Shown in pieces: positions 29,078 to 39,254 of a stretch of DNA of 64,000 nucleotides. This stretch comes from Muribaculaceae bacterium (GTDB taxonomy: Bacteria > Bacteroidota > Bacteroidia > Bacteroidales > Muribaculaceae). Numbering within the stretch: position 1 is the stretch's first letter; the number at the start of each line of letters is the position of its first letter. Position numbers and translations under genes: made by a program. The stretch spans positions 1 through 64,000 of the forward strand of contig JAFLTT010000008.1 in the NCBI GenBank assembly GCA_022509165.1. The letters run 5' to 3'. The notes under the pieces are model-generated. The model saw only the letters and a list, made by a program, of their open reading frames with translations. It was not told the origin of the DNA and searched no databases.

Positions 29078-31414
29078 ATGATCCTTCCTCTTCTGTCCCT
29101 CGAGCATCATGTATTGACTCCTATGGTGCCTCAACCTATTAAAATTGATTCAGAGGAACAGCGGGAGTTTTTAGATAATTGTGTGAATGCTAATTCTGAA
29201 ATATTTGTTGCTACAGAATTAGTGGATGAAAAAAATCCTGAGAAAAGAAAGCTTTGCAACATAGGAATAGTAGGATATCTGGATAAAGTTCTTCAGATGC
29301 CCGGAGCGCCTACACTGGCTTTTATTCGTCCTACCTGTAGGGCACGGTTCGAAGGTCATGTGATGAGTCCGGTCTATTCAATGGCTCGGGTGTCTCCTCT
29401 TAAGAATATTGAGGCTCCTAAAAGAATCACGGCACAATATAAATTGATGCTTGAGAGAATCGATGAAATTTTCGAGTCTACCATGAGATTCATCGGCGAA
29501 CCGGAGAAAAAGACTGCTCTCAAATTAGTTGCTGAGAATTCAACAGATATTGTACAAAGAGTGTATTCCATAATTCATGTGGCCCCTCTTTCATGGGAAG
29601 AAAAATACATGATTATGGAAGCCAACAATTTCATGCAATTGTTGGAAACAACTGCTTTAGTATTGGATGAATGTGATCAAAGAATATCTATTCAGGCAGC
29701 TATTCATGAACGCACACATCGAGAACTTAGCCAACAACAGAAGGAAGCATTTTTGCGTACACATCTCAAACAGATTCGTGAAGAACTGGGAGAGACAGAA
29801 GAAAATGAAGACATAGCTGATCTAATTGCTAAATCTGCAAAAAAAATATGGCCCGAAGAAGCCAAGAAACATTTTGACAAGGAACTTCAGAAACTTCGAA
29901 GATATAATATCAACAATCCTGAATATTCCATACAATACTCCTATCTTGATTCTTTCCTCAGCCTTCCTTGGAAAAATTACCGAAAGAAGAATATTTCCTT
30001 AAAGAAAGTGGAAGATATTCTCAACCGAGATCATTACGGATTGGAAAAGGTAAAGGAAAGGATACTGGAATATATGGCAGTGTTGAAATTACGTAAAGAT
30101 CTGAAAGCACCAATCCTTTGTCTTTATGGCCCACCGGGTGTGGGTAAGACTTCTATCGGAAAGTCTATCGCTGAGGCGGTGGGAAGGGAATATGCCCGTA
30201 TATCATTAGGAGGAATGCATGATGAAGCTGAAATACGCGGACACCGTCGCACGTATATTGGAGCCATGCCGGGTAGGTTTCTTCATACTCTTTCAAAACT
30301 GGAATATGGCGATCCACTTATACTGCTGGATGAGATAGACAAGGTAGGGAAAGATTATAAAGGAGATCCTTCTTCGGCCCTGCTCGAAGCACTGGATCCC
30401 GAACAGAACAATACTTTCCATGATAATTTCATTGATTATCCCTACGATCTATCCAAGGTGCTCTTTATTGCCACGGCAAACGATCTTTCTACTATTCCTG
30501 CACCTTTGCGCGACCGCATGGAAATCATAGAAATGACAGGATATATACCTGCAGAAAAAAGAGAGATTGCCTTAAGACATCTAATCAACAAAGCCTTATC
30601 AGAGAATGGTTTCAGTGAAAATGAGATAAAGTTCTCCCCGGAGGCGATAGACGCAGTGATTAGATTTTACACCCGTGAAGCCGGTGTGAGACAGCTTTTT
30701 AAGAAAATCAATAAGATTGTACGTAAACTTGCTCTCACCAAAGTTAAGGGTAACAAGGTTCCCGATTTCATCAGCGAAGAGATGGTATACGAACTTCTTG
30801 GCAAAAAAGAAGTCTTACCGGATACTTATGAAAACAATGACTTCGCCGGGGTCGCAACCGGACTGGCTTGGACTCCTGCCGGGGGAGATATCCTTTTTAT
30901 TGAAACTTCATTGGCTCCGGGAAAAGGTGATAAAATTACCCTTACCGGTAATTTAGGGGATGTAATGAAAGAATCAGCAATAATAGCACTTCAGTATCTT
31001 AAAGCCAACGCGGATAAAGCCGGAATAAATCCTGAGTTATTCGGGAAATATGATGTTCATATTCATGTACCGGAAGGAGCTGTACCCAAAGATGGTCCTT
31101 CTGCCGGCATTACTTTAGTATCTTCCATGGTCTCGGCTTTCACCGGGAAAAAGATGAGAGAACGAACTGCAATGACCGGAGAAATAACTCTTCGTGGTAA
31201 GGTACTGCCCGTAGGAGGTATCAAGGAAAAGATTATCGCGGCTCGTCAAAGCGGAATTTCCAGAATCATCCTAAGTGAAGAAAACCGCCGTGATATTGAA
31301 GAGATTCCCTCACAATATCTCGACGGCTTGGAATTCATCTATGTAAATACAATTCCGGAAGTTATCGAACAAGCCATTCTGGAAGAGCCTGCCCCTTATA
31401 GGTTCAATATTTAG
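29078..31414 (+). CDS. lon: ATP-dependent protease Lon
   Basis: Degrades misfolded and regulatory proteins in the cytoplasm. The protein has an N-terminal substrate domain that begins at once with [14 protein letters not shown] helical region, the AAA+ domain with Walker [10 protein letters not shown] and Walker B ILLDEIDK, and the protease domain follow. The Ser is in PKDGPSAG and the Lys in [10 protein letters not shown]. At 778-791 residues it is somewhat shorter than many Lon proteins. The frame opens at an ATG at 29039. The promoter places transcription start at about that base, and an AAGAAGAGG stretch precedes the ATG at 29078, so I prefer the latter; 29039 remains possible. dapL converges with a 10 bp gap. 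Confidence 0.95.
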   Translation: MILPLLSLEHHVLTPMVPQPIKIDSEEQREFLDNCVNANSEIFVATELVDEKNPEKRKLCNIGIVGYLDKVLQMPGAPTLAFIRPTCRARFEGHVMSPVYSMARVSPLKNIEAPKRITAQYKLMLERIDEIFESTMRFIGEPEKKTALKLVAENSTDIVQRVYSIIHVAPLSWEEKYMIMEANNFMQLLETTALVLDECDQRISIQAAIHERTHRELSQQQKEAFLRTHLKQIREELGETEENEDIADLIAKSAKKIWPEEAKKHFDKELQKLRRYNINNPEYSIQYSYLDSFLSLPWKNYRKKNISLKKVEDILNRDHYGLEKVKERILEYMAVLKLRKDLKAPILCLYGPPGVGKTSIGKSIAEAVGREYARISLGGMHDEAEIRGHRRTYIGAMPGRFLHTLSKLEYGDPLILLDEIDKVGKDYKGDPSSALLEALDPEQNNTFHDNFIDYPYDLSKVLFIATANDLSTIPAPLRDRMEIIEMTGYIPAEKREIALRHLINKALSENGFSENEIKFSPEAIDAVIRFYTREAGVRQLFKKINKIVRKLALTKVKGNKVPDFISEEMVYELLGKKEVLPDTYENNDFAGVATGLAWTPAGGDILFIETSLAPGKGDKITLTGNLGDVMKESAIIALQYLKANADKAGINPELFGKYDVHIHVPEGAVPKDGPSAGITLVSSMVSAFTGKKMRERTAMTGEITLRGKVLPVGGIKEKIIAARQSGISRIILSEENRRDIEEIPSQYLDGLEFIYVNTIPEVIEQAILEEPAPYRFNI

Positions 31415-31424
31415 TTATATACCC

Positions 31425-32660
31425 TTAAACTCTTTTCAGCCATTCTTCTATGCGGGAAATGGCCTTTTGGGTATTATCCAGAGTATTGAAACCGCTAAGA
31501 CGGATATACCCTTCCCCCTCTTCTCCGAATCCACTGCCGGGAGTGGTGGAAATACCACATTCTTTCAATATGGTTTCAAATACATCCACAGAGGTCATAC
31601 CATAAGGATTTCCGGCCCAGACATAGGGAGAATCTATACCTCCGGTAACTTTCCATCCGGCCTTCTCAAACATTTTTCTAAGCAATGAGGCATTCATCAG
31701 GAATTTATCTATCATCTCTTTAATTTCAGTTCTACCCTTTTCAGTGTATAGTGCCTCAGCACCACGTTGGGAAACATAGGAGGCTCCGTTGAATTTAGTT
31801 GTCTGTCTACGGCTCCATAGACTGTTGATCAACACTTTTTCACCATCGGAAAATACTCCTTTTAATTCCTTCGGTACAACTGAATACCCACATCTTATCC
31901 CTGTAAATCCTCCAGTTTTCGAGAAACTCCTGATTTCGATAGCCACTTCTTTAGCACCCTCTATCTCATAAATGGATTTAGGCAATCCCGGGGTGCGGAT
32001 ATAGGCCTCGTATGCAGAGTCAAAAATTATAAGGGAATGATTTTCTCTGGCATAATTCACCCATTTTTCCAATTCTGCCTTAGGAAGTACTGAACCGGTA
32101 GGATTATTAGGGCTACAAATATATATGATATCTACCGGCGATTGTGGAAGATCAGGGCAGAAATCTTTATTAAATGTACATTTTAAATACGTTATCCCTG
32201 TATATTTACCATTTTCAAATTTTCCTTCACGGCCATCTATCACGTTATCATCTATATAAGCCGGGTAAGAGGGATCCATCACAGCTATTTTACATTCTTT
32301 CGATAGAATGTCGCCAAGATTGCCAAGGTCACATTTTGCTCCGTCACTGATAAAGATTTCCGTAGTATCTATATCAATTCCTCTTTCCTGATAATCCTTT
32401 TTGGCAATTACATCTCTCAGAAATGCATATCCTTGTTCAGGCCCGTATCCTCGAAAAGTCTCAGTAGAAGCAAGATCATCTATTGCCTTGTGCATTGCTT
32501 GTGCCACACTTTCCGGTACAGGTCCCGGAATATCCCCGATATCCATTCTTATAAGTGGAATCACATCTTTTTCTTCACGATATTGTGCGAGACGACGACT
32601 TATCTTAGTAAAAAGATATACTGCCGGCAACTGTTGGAAATTATCGTTAACCTTTATCAT
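31425..32660 (-). CDS. dapL: LL-diaminopimelate aminotransferase
   Basis: Converts tetrahydrodipicolinate directly to LL-diaminopimelate using glutamate and PLP, bypassing the acylated DapD/C/E route. The 411-residue protein has the family N-terminus (INDNF-like VNDNFQQLPAVYLF) and the substrate segment RMDIGDIPGPVP. It also has the motif SDGAKCDLGN and the PLP-binding Lys in SFSKTGGFTG. It lies 13 bp after dapF, which makes its substrate's epimer, so the two form a two-gene operon under the promoter at 33624-33655. With dapA at 5.7 kb this shows that the organism uses the aminotransferase pathway for lysine and peptidoglycan. Confidence 0.96.
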   Translation of the reverse strand: MIKVNDNFQQLPAVYLFTKISRRLAQYREEKDVIPLIRMDIGDIPGPVPESVAQAMHKAIDDLASTETFRGYGPEQGYAFLRDVIAKKDYQERGIDIDTTEIFISDGAKCDLGNLGDILSKECKIAVMDPSYPAYIDDNVIDGREGKFENGKYTGITYLKCTFNKDFCPDLPQSPVDIIYICSPNNPTGSVLPKAELEKWVNYARENHSLIIFDSAYEAYIRTPGLPKSIYEIEGAKEVAIEIRSFSKTGGFTGIRCGYSVVPKELKGVFSDGEKVLINSLWSRRQTTKFNGASYVSQRGAEALYTEKGRTEIKEMIDKFLMNASLLRKMFEKAGWKVTGGIDSPYVWAGNPYGMTSVDVFETILKECGISTTPGSGFGEEGEGYIRLSGFNTLDNTQKAISRIEEWLKRV

Positions 32661-32673
32661 TTTTCCTGTATTT

Positions 32674-33564
32674 TTAATTTTCTATTTTACCATCCGGATA
32701 ATATATTCCCGAACAAATAAAAGTGGCTCCTCCGGTCATCATTACACGATTATTTTTCTCATCATATCTTACCTTCAAGTCACCTCCTTGTAAATGTATC
32801 GTCACTTCGGAATTAGTGAGTCCTTTTCTGTATGAAGCCACTGCTGAAGCACATGCTCCGGTGCCACATGCCAGTGTCTCATCCGATCCCCGTTCCCATA
32901 CTCTTACTTTTAATTCATCCTTGTTGACAACCTTCACAAACTCTATATTGGCCCTATCCGGCCATACGGAATTTTTCTCTAAACCCGGACCTATTTCCGG
33001 TAAATTCAGATCATCTACTTCATGAGAAAAAATCACTCCGTGTGGATTACCCATGCTTACGCCGGTCACTTTGAATTCCTTTTGGCCTGAAGAGATCTGC
33101 TGATCATTCATTTCTTCCTCTTTTTCTCCTGTCGCGGGTATTTCTCCTCTTTTGAACTTCGGACTACCCATATCTACAGTCACGCTCTCCACTCCATTTT
33201 CCCCGATTGTGAGATGAAGGTATTTGATGCCACTGTTAGTTTCTACTGAAATTTCTTTCTTGGTAGTAAAGCCGAGATCATAAACATATTTTCCTACACA
33301 TCTTATACCGTTGCCACACATTTTAGCCTCCGACCCGTCTGCATTGAATATGCGCATACGAAAATCGGCGATTTCAGAGGGTAGAATTAAAATCAAACCG
33401 TCACTGCCAACGCCGAAATTTCTATTACTTATTTTCCTGGATAAATCAGGTATCTTATCCTCTTCAAGATAGTCGGGTCTCTCCCCTCTCAGAGCATCAA
33501 GATAGATATAATCATTGCCTATCCCATGCATCTTGACAAACGGAATTCCTTTTTTACCTTTCAT
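32674..33564 (-). CDS. dapF: Diaminopimelate epimerase
   Basis: Interconverts LL- and meso-diaminopimelate without a cofactor. The 296-residue protein has both catalytic cysteines in their motifs, MCGNGIRC and ACGTGACAS, and the N-terminal FVKMHGIGNDYIYLD. A frame opening at 33684 would add 40 residues, but that extension contains a complete promoter (33624-33655), so the ATG at 33562-33564 (MKGKKGIPF) is the start. The gene heads a dapF-dapL operon. The leader would be about 55 nt. Confidence 0.96.
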   Translation of the reverse strand: MKGKKGIPFVKMHGIGNDYIYLDALRGERPDYLEEDKIPDLSRKISNRNFGVGSDGLILILPSEIADFRMRIFNADGSEAKMCGNGIRCVGKYVYDLGFTTKKEISVETNSGIKYLHLTIGENGVESVTVDMGSPKFKRGEIPATGEKEEEMNDQQISSGQKEFKVTGVSMGNPHGVIFSHEVDDLNLPEIGPGLEKNSVWPDRANIEFVKVVNKDELKVRVWERGSDETLACGTGACASAVASYRKGLTNSEVTIHLQGGDLKVRYDEKNNRVMMTGGATFICSGIYYPDGKIEN

Positions 33565-33623
33565 TCTTCTGTAAAAACCAATGGATTTATAAAAAATTGA
33601 TATAAGAATCTCTAATAACCCTG

Positions 33624-33655
33624 CAAATTTACAATCTACCCCCTTAAAAAACAAA
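33624..33655 (-). promoter_or_regulatory. Bacteroidetes-type promoter of dapF-dapL
   Basis: On the minus strand TTTG (33652-33655), a 20 bp spacer and TAAATTTG (33624-33631) match the full consensus. It starts 39 bp after the stop codon of the DUF6048 gene and separates the dap genes from the envelope operon upstream. Confidence 0.8.
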
Positions 33656-33694
33656 TACCTTGCAGTATTTCTTTTAATACTCAAGGTTTAATTC

Positions 33695-34564
33695 TCAAGG
33701 TTCGGGTATACCTCCCGAAATATGGGGTTCTCCTGTGCCGATGGTTTCAATCACCTCGTTTTGCTTTTTGGTGTGGATAGGTATCGTACAGAAAAGAGAA
33801 AAAGTGGCATTTAAGGCCCCTGTACCATATCCTGGGATGAACCATGGATTGGAATTAGAGGCATAAGTCTGTTTCATCTTAAAACCATATCTCAGACTCC
33901 ATCCCAAGGAAAACCATTTCCATATCTTTACTCTTAATCCGGCAAGGGCCTGCCCGTAAAAGGCACTCGCTCTTTGTCCTGTTATGGAAAAATGATTACT
34001 CTGGTCCCAATAACCTGAATTAATAGTAATATCAGTAATATCGTAAGTGTAAGAAGTATACCCAAACCTAATTCCAAGAAATACCTGATAGTCCGGATTG
34101 CTTTTATACATAAAGTTATAGTTCATTCCAATCTTTCCATAGAAAGAAGGCTTCCCTTTATATCTGAAATTTCCATTTTCAGGATGGTTATCGGCAAATC
34201 CAATTCCCAGTTCTACTGTCGGTTCAAACCAATTGTGAAGCGACAATGATGCCGATACATCATAACTTGAATGACTCTGGCCTAACAGAGCCATAATTCC
34301 GTCGAAGAAATTAAAGCCTACACTTGCAGAATACAATAAGGGATAAATCGGTTTGGGCCTGACACTTTTTACTGTATCTAACTCTGCCATGAACAGTACC
34401 GGTTCCTCAAGAGGATTCCCATGCTTGTCATAATAATGGAGGGTAGGCTGTTGGGGTTTGTTTGGGTCATTGTCTACAGGAGTGATTTTTCTCTGGGCGA
34501 AAACTCCCGTAAAAAATAAAACACTTACAAAGAGACAAAGAAAACGGGGTAAAGAATATCTCAT
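33695..34564 (-). CDS. DUF6048-like exported protein
   Basis: A 289-residue exported protein with a signal peptide (to about residue 23, ending GVFAQ). After a short Pro-rich region it consists of alternating amphipathic strands from about residue 75, such as YSASVGFNFFDGI and VFLGIRFGYTSYTYD. This fits an outer-membrane barrel, though the end (ISGGIPEP) is not a classic barrel terminus. It resembles the DUF6048 family, which in Bacteroidales usually follows a DUF6452 gene, as here (ATGA overlap at 34561-34564). Function is unknown. The shared operon suggests that this protein and the DUF6452 lipoprotein work together at the outer membrane. Confidence 0.78.
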   Translation of the reverse strand: MRYSLPRFLCLFVSVLFFTGVFAQRKITPVDNDPNKPQQPTLHYYDKHGNPLEEPVLFMAELDTVKSVRPKPIYPLLYSASVGFNFFDGIMALLGQSHSSYDVSASLSLHNWFEPTVELGIGFADNHPENGNFRYKGKPSFYGKIGMNYNFMYKSNPDYQVFLGIRFGYTSYTYDITDITINSGYWDQSNHFSITGQRASAFYGQALAGLRVKIWKWFSLGWSLRYGFKMKQTYASNSNPWFIPGYGTGALNATFSLFCTIPIHTKKQNEVIETIGTGEPHISGGIPEP

Positions 34565-35109
34565 AATTCATCCTCCCCCTCTCCGGTATTTACTCTGAAA
34601 TATATTTTCAGGTTCTCAATATTTGCATTAGTAATCTCCCCACTCGGGCATGTTACCGAATCAATAAAATTATGAGTAGTCTCAATCGAGGTGATCTTGT
34701 AATAATATACAGCTCCGCAAGCTGCCGATACAAACATCGGCAAAATGTCATAATTAAACGTAATATAGTCAGAAATATAATAGATTCCCGGTAGTGCGGA
34801 AAGATACTGTATTTCATAAGTGGTGGAATTCTGGTCAAGACGGAATGGAAGATATACCTGAGATATAGTCCTGACAGAATCCTGCAGTATGCTGTCGCCC
34901 GGGGCGCCTATACCTAATATTGATATCGAATCTAATGATATCGCCTGTGGTCGGGCTGCCGAAGTGTAAAATCCGGCCAAAGGTAGTGAATTCTGATTAT
35001 CATAACATTCAGAGGTAGAGCAACCACCGGCAATTACCAAACCTATCAATCCTACAATTGAAGGTGCCACCAGCAATCTTGTTATTCTTTTCACTCTATG
35101 CCTCATCAT
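34561..35109 (-). CDS. DUF6452-like lipoprotein
   Basis: A 182-residue predicted lipoprotein. The N-terminus is basic and then hydrophobic up to a lipobox (LVIAGGC, Cys at about residue 29). A domain rich in beta strands follows, with Cys-containing segments (SECYD, SAACGAVYYY, DSVTCPSGE). It fits the DUF6452 family of Bacteroidales. Its start codon overlaps the stop of the glycosyltransferase gene (TAATG), and its own stop overlaps the start of the DUF6048 gene (ATGA), so translation is coupled through the operon. Function is unknown. Confidence 0.78.
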   Translation of the reverse strand: MMRHRVKRITRLLVAPSIVGLIGLVIAGGCSTSECYDNQNSLPLAGFYTSAARPQAISLDSISILGIGAPGDSILQDSVRTISQVYLPFRLDQNSTTYEIQYLSALPGIYYISDYITFNYDILPMFVSAACGAVYYYKITSIETTHNFIDSVTCPSGEITNANIENLKIYFRVNTGEGEDEL

Positions 35110-36059
35110 TAAAGTGTCTCTGCAATCTTATATACATTTCTCTCCGTGGAGTTCCGGATTATAAGTTCTCCCATGAATCCGGTCAGGAAGAATTGCAGCC
35201 CCATTATCATCGAAGCTAAAGACAGATAGAAATATACTGATTTAGTGAGATAAAAATGATAAGTGTCACTTCCCAGACTAACAAGTTTAAGAATGATCAC
35301 AGTGAGAACCGCTACAAACCCAATAAAGAACATAAAAGAGCCTAACAGACCGAATATGTGCATAGGTTTTACCCCAAATTTCGTCTGAAACCATAAGGTA
35401 CCAAGGTCTAAATAACCGTTTACAAATCTGTCTAACCCGAATTTTGTATGTCCATACTTCCTGGCCTGATGTCTTACTTCTTTCTCGCCGATTCGGCTGA
35501 AACCCGCATTTTTAGCCAGGTAGGGTATATATCGGTGCATATCACCATAAACCTCTATATTCTTTATCACAGGTTTACGGTAGGCTTTCAATCCGCAGTT
35601 GAAATCGTGCAGATTCTTTATTCCGCTCACTTTACGGGCCGTAGCGTTAAAAAGTTTGGTCGGAATCGTTTTTGATAGAGGATCGTACCTTTTTTTCTTC
35701 CAGCCAGACACCAGATCGTAACCATCCTCAGTTATCATCCTGTAAAGTTCAGGTATCTCATCCGGACTGTCCTGCAAGTCTGCATCCATAGTAATCACCA
35801 CGTCACCCTCTGCTTTTTCAAATCCCTTGTGTAGAGCCGGAGATTTACCATAATTACGGCTAAACCTTATAGCTTTGATATTGGGATTTTGTTTTGAAAG
35901 CTGTCGGATCACATGAAATGAAGAATCTGTGCTTCCATCGTCTATGAAAATAATTTCATAACTGAATTTATTTTCATCCATCACTTTGGCTATCCAGCCT
36001 GCGAGTTCAGGAAGTGATTCTTCTTCGTTATATAAGGGTACTACTACAGAAATGTCCAT
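35109..36059 (-). CDS. Family 2 glycosyltransferase with two C-terminal membrane helices
   Basis: A 316-residue polyprenyl-phosphate sugar transferase of the DPM1/GtrB/ArnC-like kind. The catalytic domain (about 1-225) has SVVVPLYNEEESLPEL, the nucleotide-binding DDGSTDSS, the metal-binding DADLQD near residue 95 and the catalytic-loop area around RKVSGIKNLHDFNCG. Two membrane helices lie at about 233-258 and 270-292. Such enzymes load a sugar on undecaprenyl phosphate for later transfer outside the membrane. The sugar is unknown. It follows the DUF4199 gene by 3 bp and overlaps the lipoprotein gene, so it is the second gene of a four-gene envelope operon. Confidence 0.92.
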   Translation of the reverse strand: MDISVVVPLYNEEESLPELAGWIAKVMDENKFSYEIIFIDDGSTDSSFHVIRQLSKQNPNIKAIRFSRNYGKSPALHKGFEKAEGDVVITMDADLQDSPDEIPELYRMITEDGYDLVSGWKKKRYDPLSKTIPTKLFNATARKVSGIKNLHDFNCGLKAYRKPVIKNIEVYGDMHRYIPYLAKNAGFSRIGEKEVRHQARKYGHTKFGLDRFVNGYLDLGTLWFQTKFGVKPMHIFGLLGSFMFFIGFVAVLTVIILKLVSLGSDTYHFYLTKSVYFYLSLASMIMGLQFFLTGFMGELIIRNSTERNVYKIAETL

Positions 36060-36062
36060 TGA

Positions 36063-36608
36063 TTATGCCGGAAATTCACGGGTTACCTTTTTACCACTTC
36101 GGCTCATTAATAAAGCGAGGAATAGTGAAAGTATCGAACCGCAGAAACAAGTAAACCAGGCTAATGTAGTAAGAAATTCTAAACCTGAAGGCAGCACATG
36201 AGCATCTATTGCCTTACGCATCATTTCAATCGATGCTTCATATTCACCGGCCAACGGAGAGGATTCTACTGCTATAAGAGCATTATTGACGTATAGGTGC
36301 ACAAAACTTGGTTCCACCAATACTATATAGAGTGCTGACAGAAACATGCATATCATCGTGCCGAAAATCACTGTATATATGCCACCAAGCCATAGAGATG
36401 AAAACTTATTGTAAGCCGGTTCTTCCCTGCTTATTTTTTTCATCAGGCTCCAAAGTAAGATTGGAAACCCAATCCCTAAAGGCAGTATTAATACCGGCAA
36501 CGCAGGAACTTTTATACTCAGCAACATACATGCCGACATCAAAGTTAGATAAAGACCTGCCGGTAATCCGGCTTCTGAGGCGTATTTGTATATCGATTTC
36601 TTTTGCAT
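36063..36608 (-). CDS. DUF4199 family membrane protein
   Basis: A 181-residue inner-membrane protein of the DUF4199 family, common in Bacteroidetes and often next to a glycosyltransferase, as here. Four hydrophobic segments are visible (about residues 15-32, 36-54, 72-96 and 148-170), with a soluble loop between the last two (about 100-145). It is the first gene of the DUF4199-glycosyltransferase-DUF6452-DUF6048 operon. A -7 element (36613-36620) ends 4 bp before the ATG, so the mRNA may be leaderless. Copy A of the palindromic element begins 71 bp upstream. The role is unknown. Confidence 0.85.
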   Translation of the reverse strand: MQKKSIYKYASEAGLPAGLYLTLMSACMLLSIKVPALPVLILPLGIGFPILLWSLMKKISREEPAYNKFSSLWLGGIYTVIFGTMICMFLSALYIVLVEPSFVHLYVNNALIAVESSPLAGEYEASIEMMRKAIDAHVLPSGLEFLTTLAWFTCFCGSILSLFLALLMSRSGKKVTREFPA

Positions 36609-36612
36609 TTTA

Positions 36613-36620
36613 CAAAATTA
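36613..36620 (-). promoter_or_regulatory. Candidate -7 element of the DUF4199 operon
   Basis: TAATTTTG on the minus strand ends 4 bp before the start codon, the same spacing as at trmN6. No good -33 box is seen. Confidence 0.45.
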
Positions 36621-36679
36621 CTTTTTTTATATCATTCAACGTAACCCTTTATGTAATTATTTCTGATTTTTATTATTTT

Positions 36680-36840
36680 TGATTATCCACATAAATACCC
36701 CCATTAATAAATTGTCCTCAAACGTAGGAACGCACGGCTCGTGGGTCCGAAATAAAATAGATATAACTCTTTGATTATCAGCGGACGCAATGACCTCGCG
36801 TCGTTTCATATGTCGTTTGGGATATTATTCATGATAATCA
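36680..36840 (-). repeat. Nested palindromic element, copy A
   Basis: A 161 bp non-coding element between the divergent DUF4199 and maeB genes. The outer ends are inverted (TGATTATCC on the left, reverse complement near GATAATCA on the right, with related bases for about 22 bp). Inside are two hairpin-forming units (36724-36807) with the core GGACGCA/TGCGTCC, here worn by several substitutions. A TAnnTTTG-like octamer faces left at 36719-36726. Most of its length matches copy B (43677-43837) without length change. I take it for a small non-autonomous mobile or REP-like repeat. Strand is given as that of the downstream gene. Confidence 0.75.
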
Positions 36841-36900
36841 TCTTATTTTTTATTATAATCAATTCTTTAAATACAAGATTTAGAAAAACTCTTTTTTTTA

Positions 36901-36908
36901 TAACTTTG
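36901..36908 (+). promoter_or_regulatory. Candidate -7 element of maeB
   Basis: TAACTTTG lies 33 bp before the maeB ATG, with a predicted start near 36913. The -33 position reads GATT, which is a poor match. Confidence 0.6.
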
Positions 36909-36941
36909 CACTTGAAAAAGATATCCAAAAACTGATTTACG

Positions 36942-39212
36942 ATGGCAAAAGTCACTAAAGCAATGGCTCTGGAATACCATGAAATGGGTAAACCGGGCAA
37001 AATTGAAGTCGTACCGACTAAACCTTATGCATCACAACATGATCTGGCATTGGCATATTCCCCGGGCGTAGCTTTTCCCTGTCTGGAAATTGAAAAAGAT
37101 CCGGAAGATGCCTATAAGTATACCAACAAAGGAAATCTCGTGGGTGTGATCAGTAATGGTACAGCTGTATTAGGACTTGGTGATATAGGTGCTCTTGCAG
37201 GAAAACCGGTGATGGAAGGAAAGGCGCTCCTCTTCAAGATTTATGCCGGTCTGGATGCATTCGATATCGAAATCAACGAAAAAGATCCTGAAAAGGTTAT
37301 TGAGATAGTTAAGGCCATTTCTCCCACTTTCGGAGGTATTAACTTAGAGGATATCAAGGCCCCGGAATGTTTCACTATTGAAAAACGTCTCAAAGAGGAA
37401 TGTGATATTCCAATTATGCATGACGACCAACATGGAACAGCTATTATTTCAGGGGCCGGGCTTCTTAATGCAATTCTTATTCAAGGTAAAAAAATTGAAG
37501 ATATTCGCCTGGTAGTTAATGGTGCCGGTGCAGCCGCCATCAGTTGTACAAAACTATATGTTGCTCTCGGAGTCAATCCGGAGAATGTGGTAATGTGTGA
37601 TTCTAAGGGTGTGATTCGCGCTGACCGGGAAGGCCTGAACGCACAGAAAAGAGAATTTGCCACAAAACGAGATATCCATACACTGGCAGAAGCTATGGTG
37701 GATGCAGACGTTTTCTTAGGATTAAGCGTAGCCGGGGTGGTAACTCCTGAAATGGTGAAATCAATGGCCCCCCGTCCTATTGTATTCGCTCTTGCTAATC
37801 CGGATCCTGAAATTGCCTATGAAGAGGCGATGGATTCACGACCGGATATAATAGTGGCTACCGGAAGAAGTGATTATCCCAACCAAATCAATAATGTAAT
37901 CGGTTTCCCTTACATCTTCCGCGGAGCCTTAGATTGTGGTGCAACCGGAATCAATGAAGAAATGAAGATCGCTGCCGTTCATGCGATTGCAGATCTTGCC
38001 CGGCTCCCGGTGCCCGCTGTGGTGGATGAAGCTTACGGTAGAAACAATATCAAATTTGGTAGAGAGTATATCCTTCCGAAACCTCTTGACCCTCGTCTAC
38101 TTCTTTGTGTAGCACCTGCAGTGGCTGAAGCGGCCGCAAAGTCAGGTATTGCAAAAAGACCCATAAGAAACTGGGATGATTATCAGGTAAGACTAAGAAA
38201 TCTTATGGGCGATGATGGCAAGATGATGCGTCGTCTGGCTGACTTGGCTCGTGAAGATGTGAAACGAGTGGTGATCTGTGAGGGTAATACCGACAATATG
38301 CTCCGGGCCGCAGTGAGACTGGCAATTGATGGTGTTTGTCGTCCTGTAGTTTTAGGTAATGAAGAGATGATTGAAAAACGAGCCAACCGTCTAGGTCTTG
38401 ACCTTTCCGGAATAGAAATAATTAATCCTCGTCACGACCGTGAAGAAGTGACACGTCACCGCTACGCTTCTATCCTGGCTTCCAAGAAAGGAAGACAAGG
38501 TTATACTTACGACCTGGCGTTGGAAAAAATGTTCGACCGATCCTATTTCGGTATGATGATGGTGGAATCAGGCGACGCCGATTCATGTGTAGTGTCTACC
38601 TATTCAGCCGGTGAAACAATAGCAGAAAACCTTGCTTCAGTTATCGGCCTCCAAGATGGATTCAATCATTTCTCTACAATGCATATCCTGAATACCAGGA
38701 AAGGCTCATTTTTCATTGCCGATACAGCGGTGAATCCGGATGCCGACACAGATGCACTGGTAGATATTGCTCGCCTTTGTGACAAGGCGGTACGGTTCTT
38801 TGCCTTTGAACCGGTAATGGCTATGCTTTCTTACAGTAATTTCGGTTCATCTCAACGCCCGGAAGCTACCAGAGTGGCTGATGCTGTGAAAATTCTCCAT
38901 GAAAAATATCCCGACATTAAGATTGACGGTGAAATGCAGGTAGATTTTGCACTGAATACTAAACGTCGTGATGAAAGATTCCCATTCAACAAACTTAAGG
39001 GAAAGCAAGTAAATACTCTTATTTTCCCCAACTTGACTGCCGCTAACGTTACCGGCAAGATGCTGCTTAGTATGGGCGTAGGATCTATTATCGGACCAAT
39101 TCAGGTCGGTTTGAAAAAACCTGTATATTTTGTAAATGGTAATGCCACTGAAACTGAAATATACGATATCGTGACCATCTCAGCAGTTGAAGCAAGCCTT
39201 ATGCATAAATGA
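36942..39212 (+). CDS. maeB: NADP-dependent malic enzyme with phosphotransacetylase-like domain
   Basis: Oxidatively decarboxylates malate to pyruvate, giving NADPH. The 756-residue protein joins a malic enzyme (about 1-430) to a domain related to phosphate acetyltransferase (about 430-756), as in E. coli MaeB. The malic part shows the catalytic and metal-binding regions around [26 protein letters not shown] and the nucleotide-binding [10 protein letters not shown]. In MaeB-type enzymes the C-terminal domain has no transferase activity and instead mediates acetyl-CoA regulation and oligomerisation. It is a single gene between copy A of the palindromic element and a strong terminator at 39255. 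Confidence 0.95.
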   Translation: MAKVTKAMALEYHEMGKPGKIEVVPTKPYASQHDLALAYSPGVAFPCLEIEKDPEDAYKYTNKGNLVGVISNGTAVLGLGDIGALAGKPVMEGKALLFKIYAGLDAFDIEINEKDPEKVIEIVKAISPTFGGINLEDIKAPECFTIEKRLKEECDIPIMHDDQHGTAIISGAGLLNAILIQGKKIEDIRLVVNGAGAAAISCTKLYVALGVNPENVVMCDSKGVIRADREGLNAQKREFATKRDIHTLAEAMVDADVFLGLSVAGVVTPEMVKSMAPRPIVFALANPDPEIAYEEAMDSRPDIIVATGRSDYPNQINNVIGFPYIFRGALDCGATGINEEMKIAAVHAIADLARLPVPAVVDEAYGRNNIKFGREYILPKPLDPRLLLCVAPAVAEAAAKSGIAKRPIRNWDDYQVRLRNLMGDDGKMMRRLADLAREDVKRVVICEGNTDNMLRAAVRLAIDGVCRPVVLGNEEMIEKRANRLGLDLSGIEIINPRHDREEVTRHRYASILASKKGRQGYTYDLALEKMFDRSYFGMMMVESGDADSCVVSTYSAGETIAENLASVIGLQDGFNHFSTMHILNTRKGSFFIADTAVNPDADTDALVDIARLCDKAVRFFAFEPVMAMLSYSNFGSSQRPEATRVADAVKILHEKYPDIKIDGEMQVDFALNTKRRDERFPFNKLKGKQVNTLIFPNLTAANVTGKMLLSMGVGSIIGPIQVGLKKPVYFVNGNATETEIYDIVTISAVEASLMHK

Positions 39213-39254
39213 TGACTCTGAATTAGAATATTCTATAATTATTTCCTTGATACA

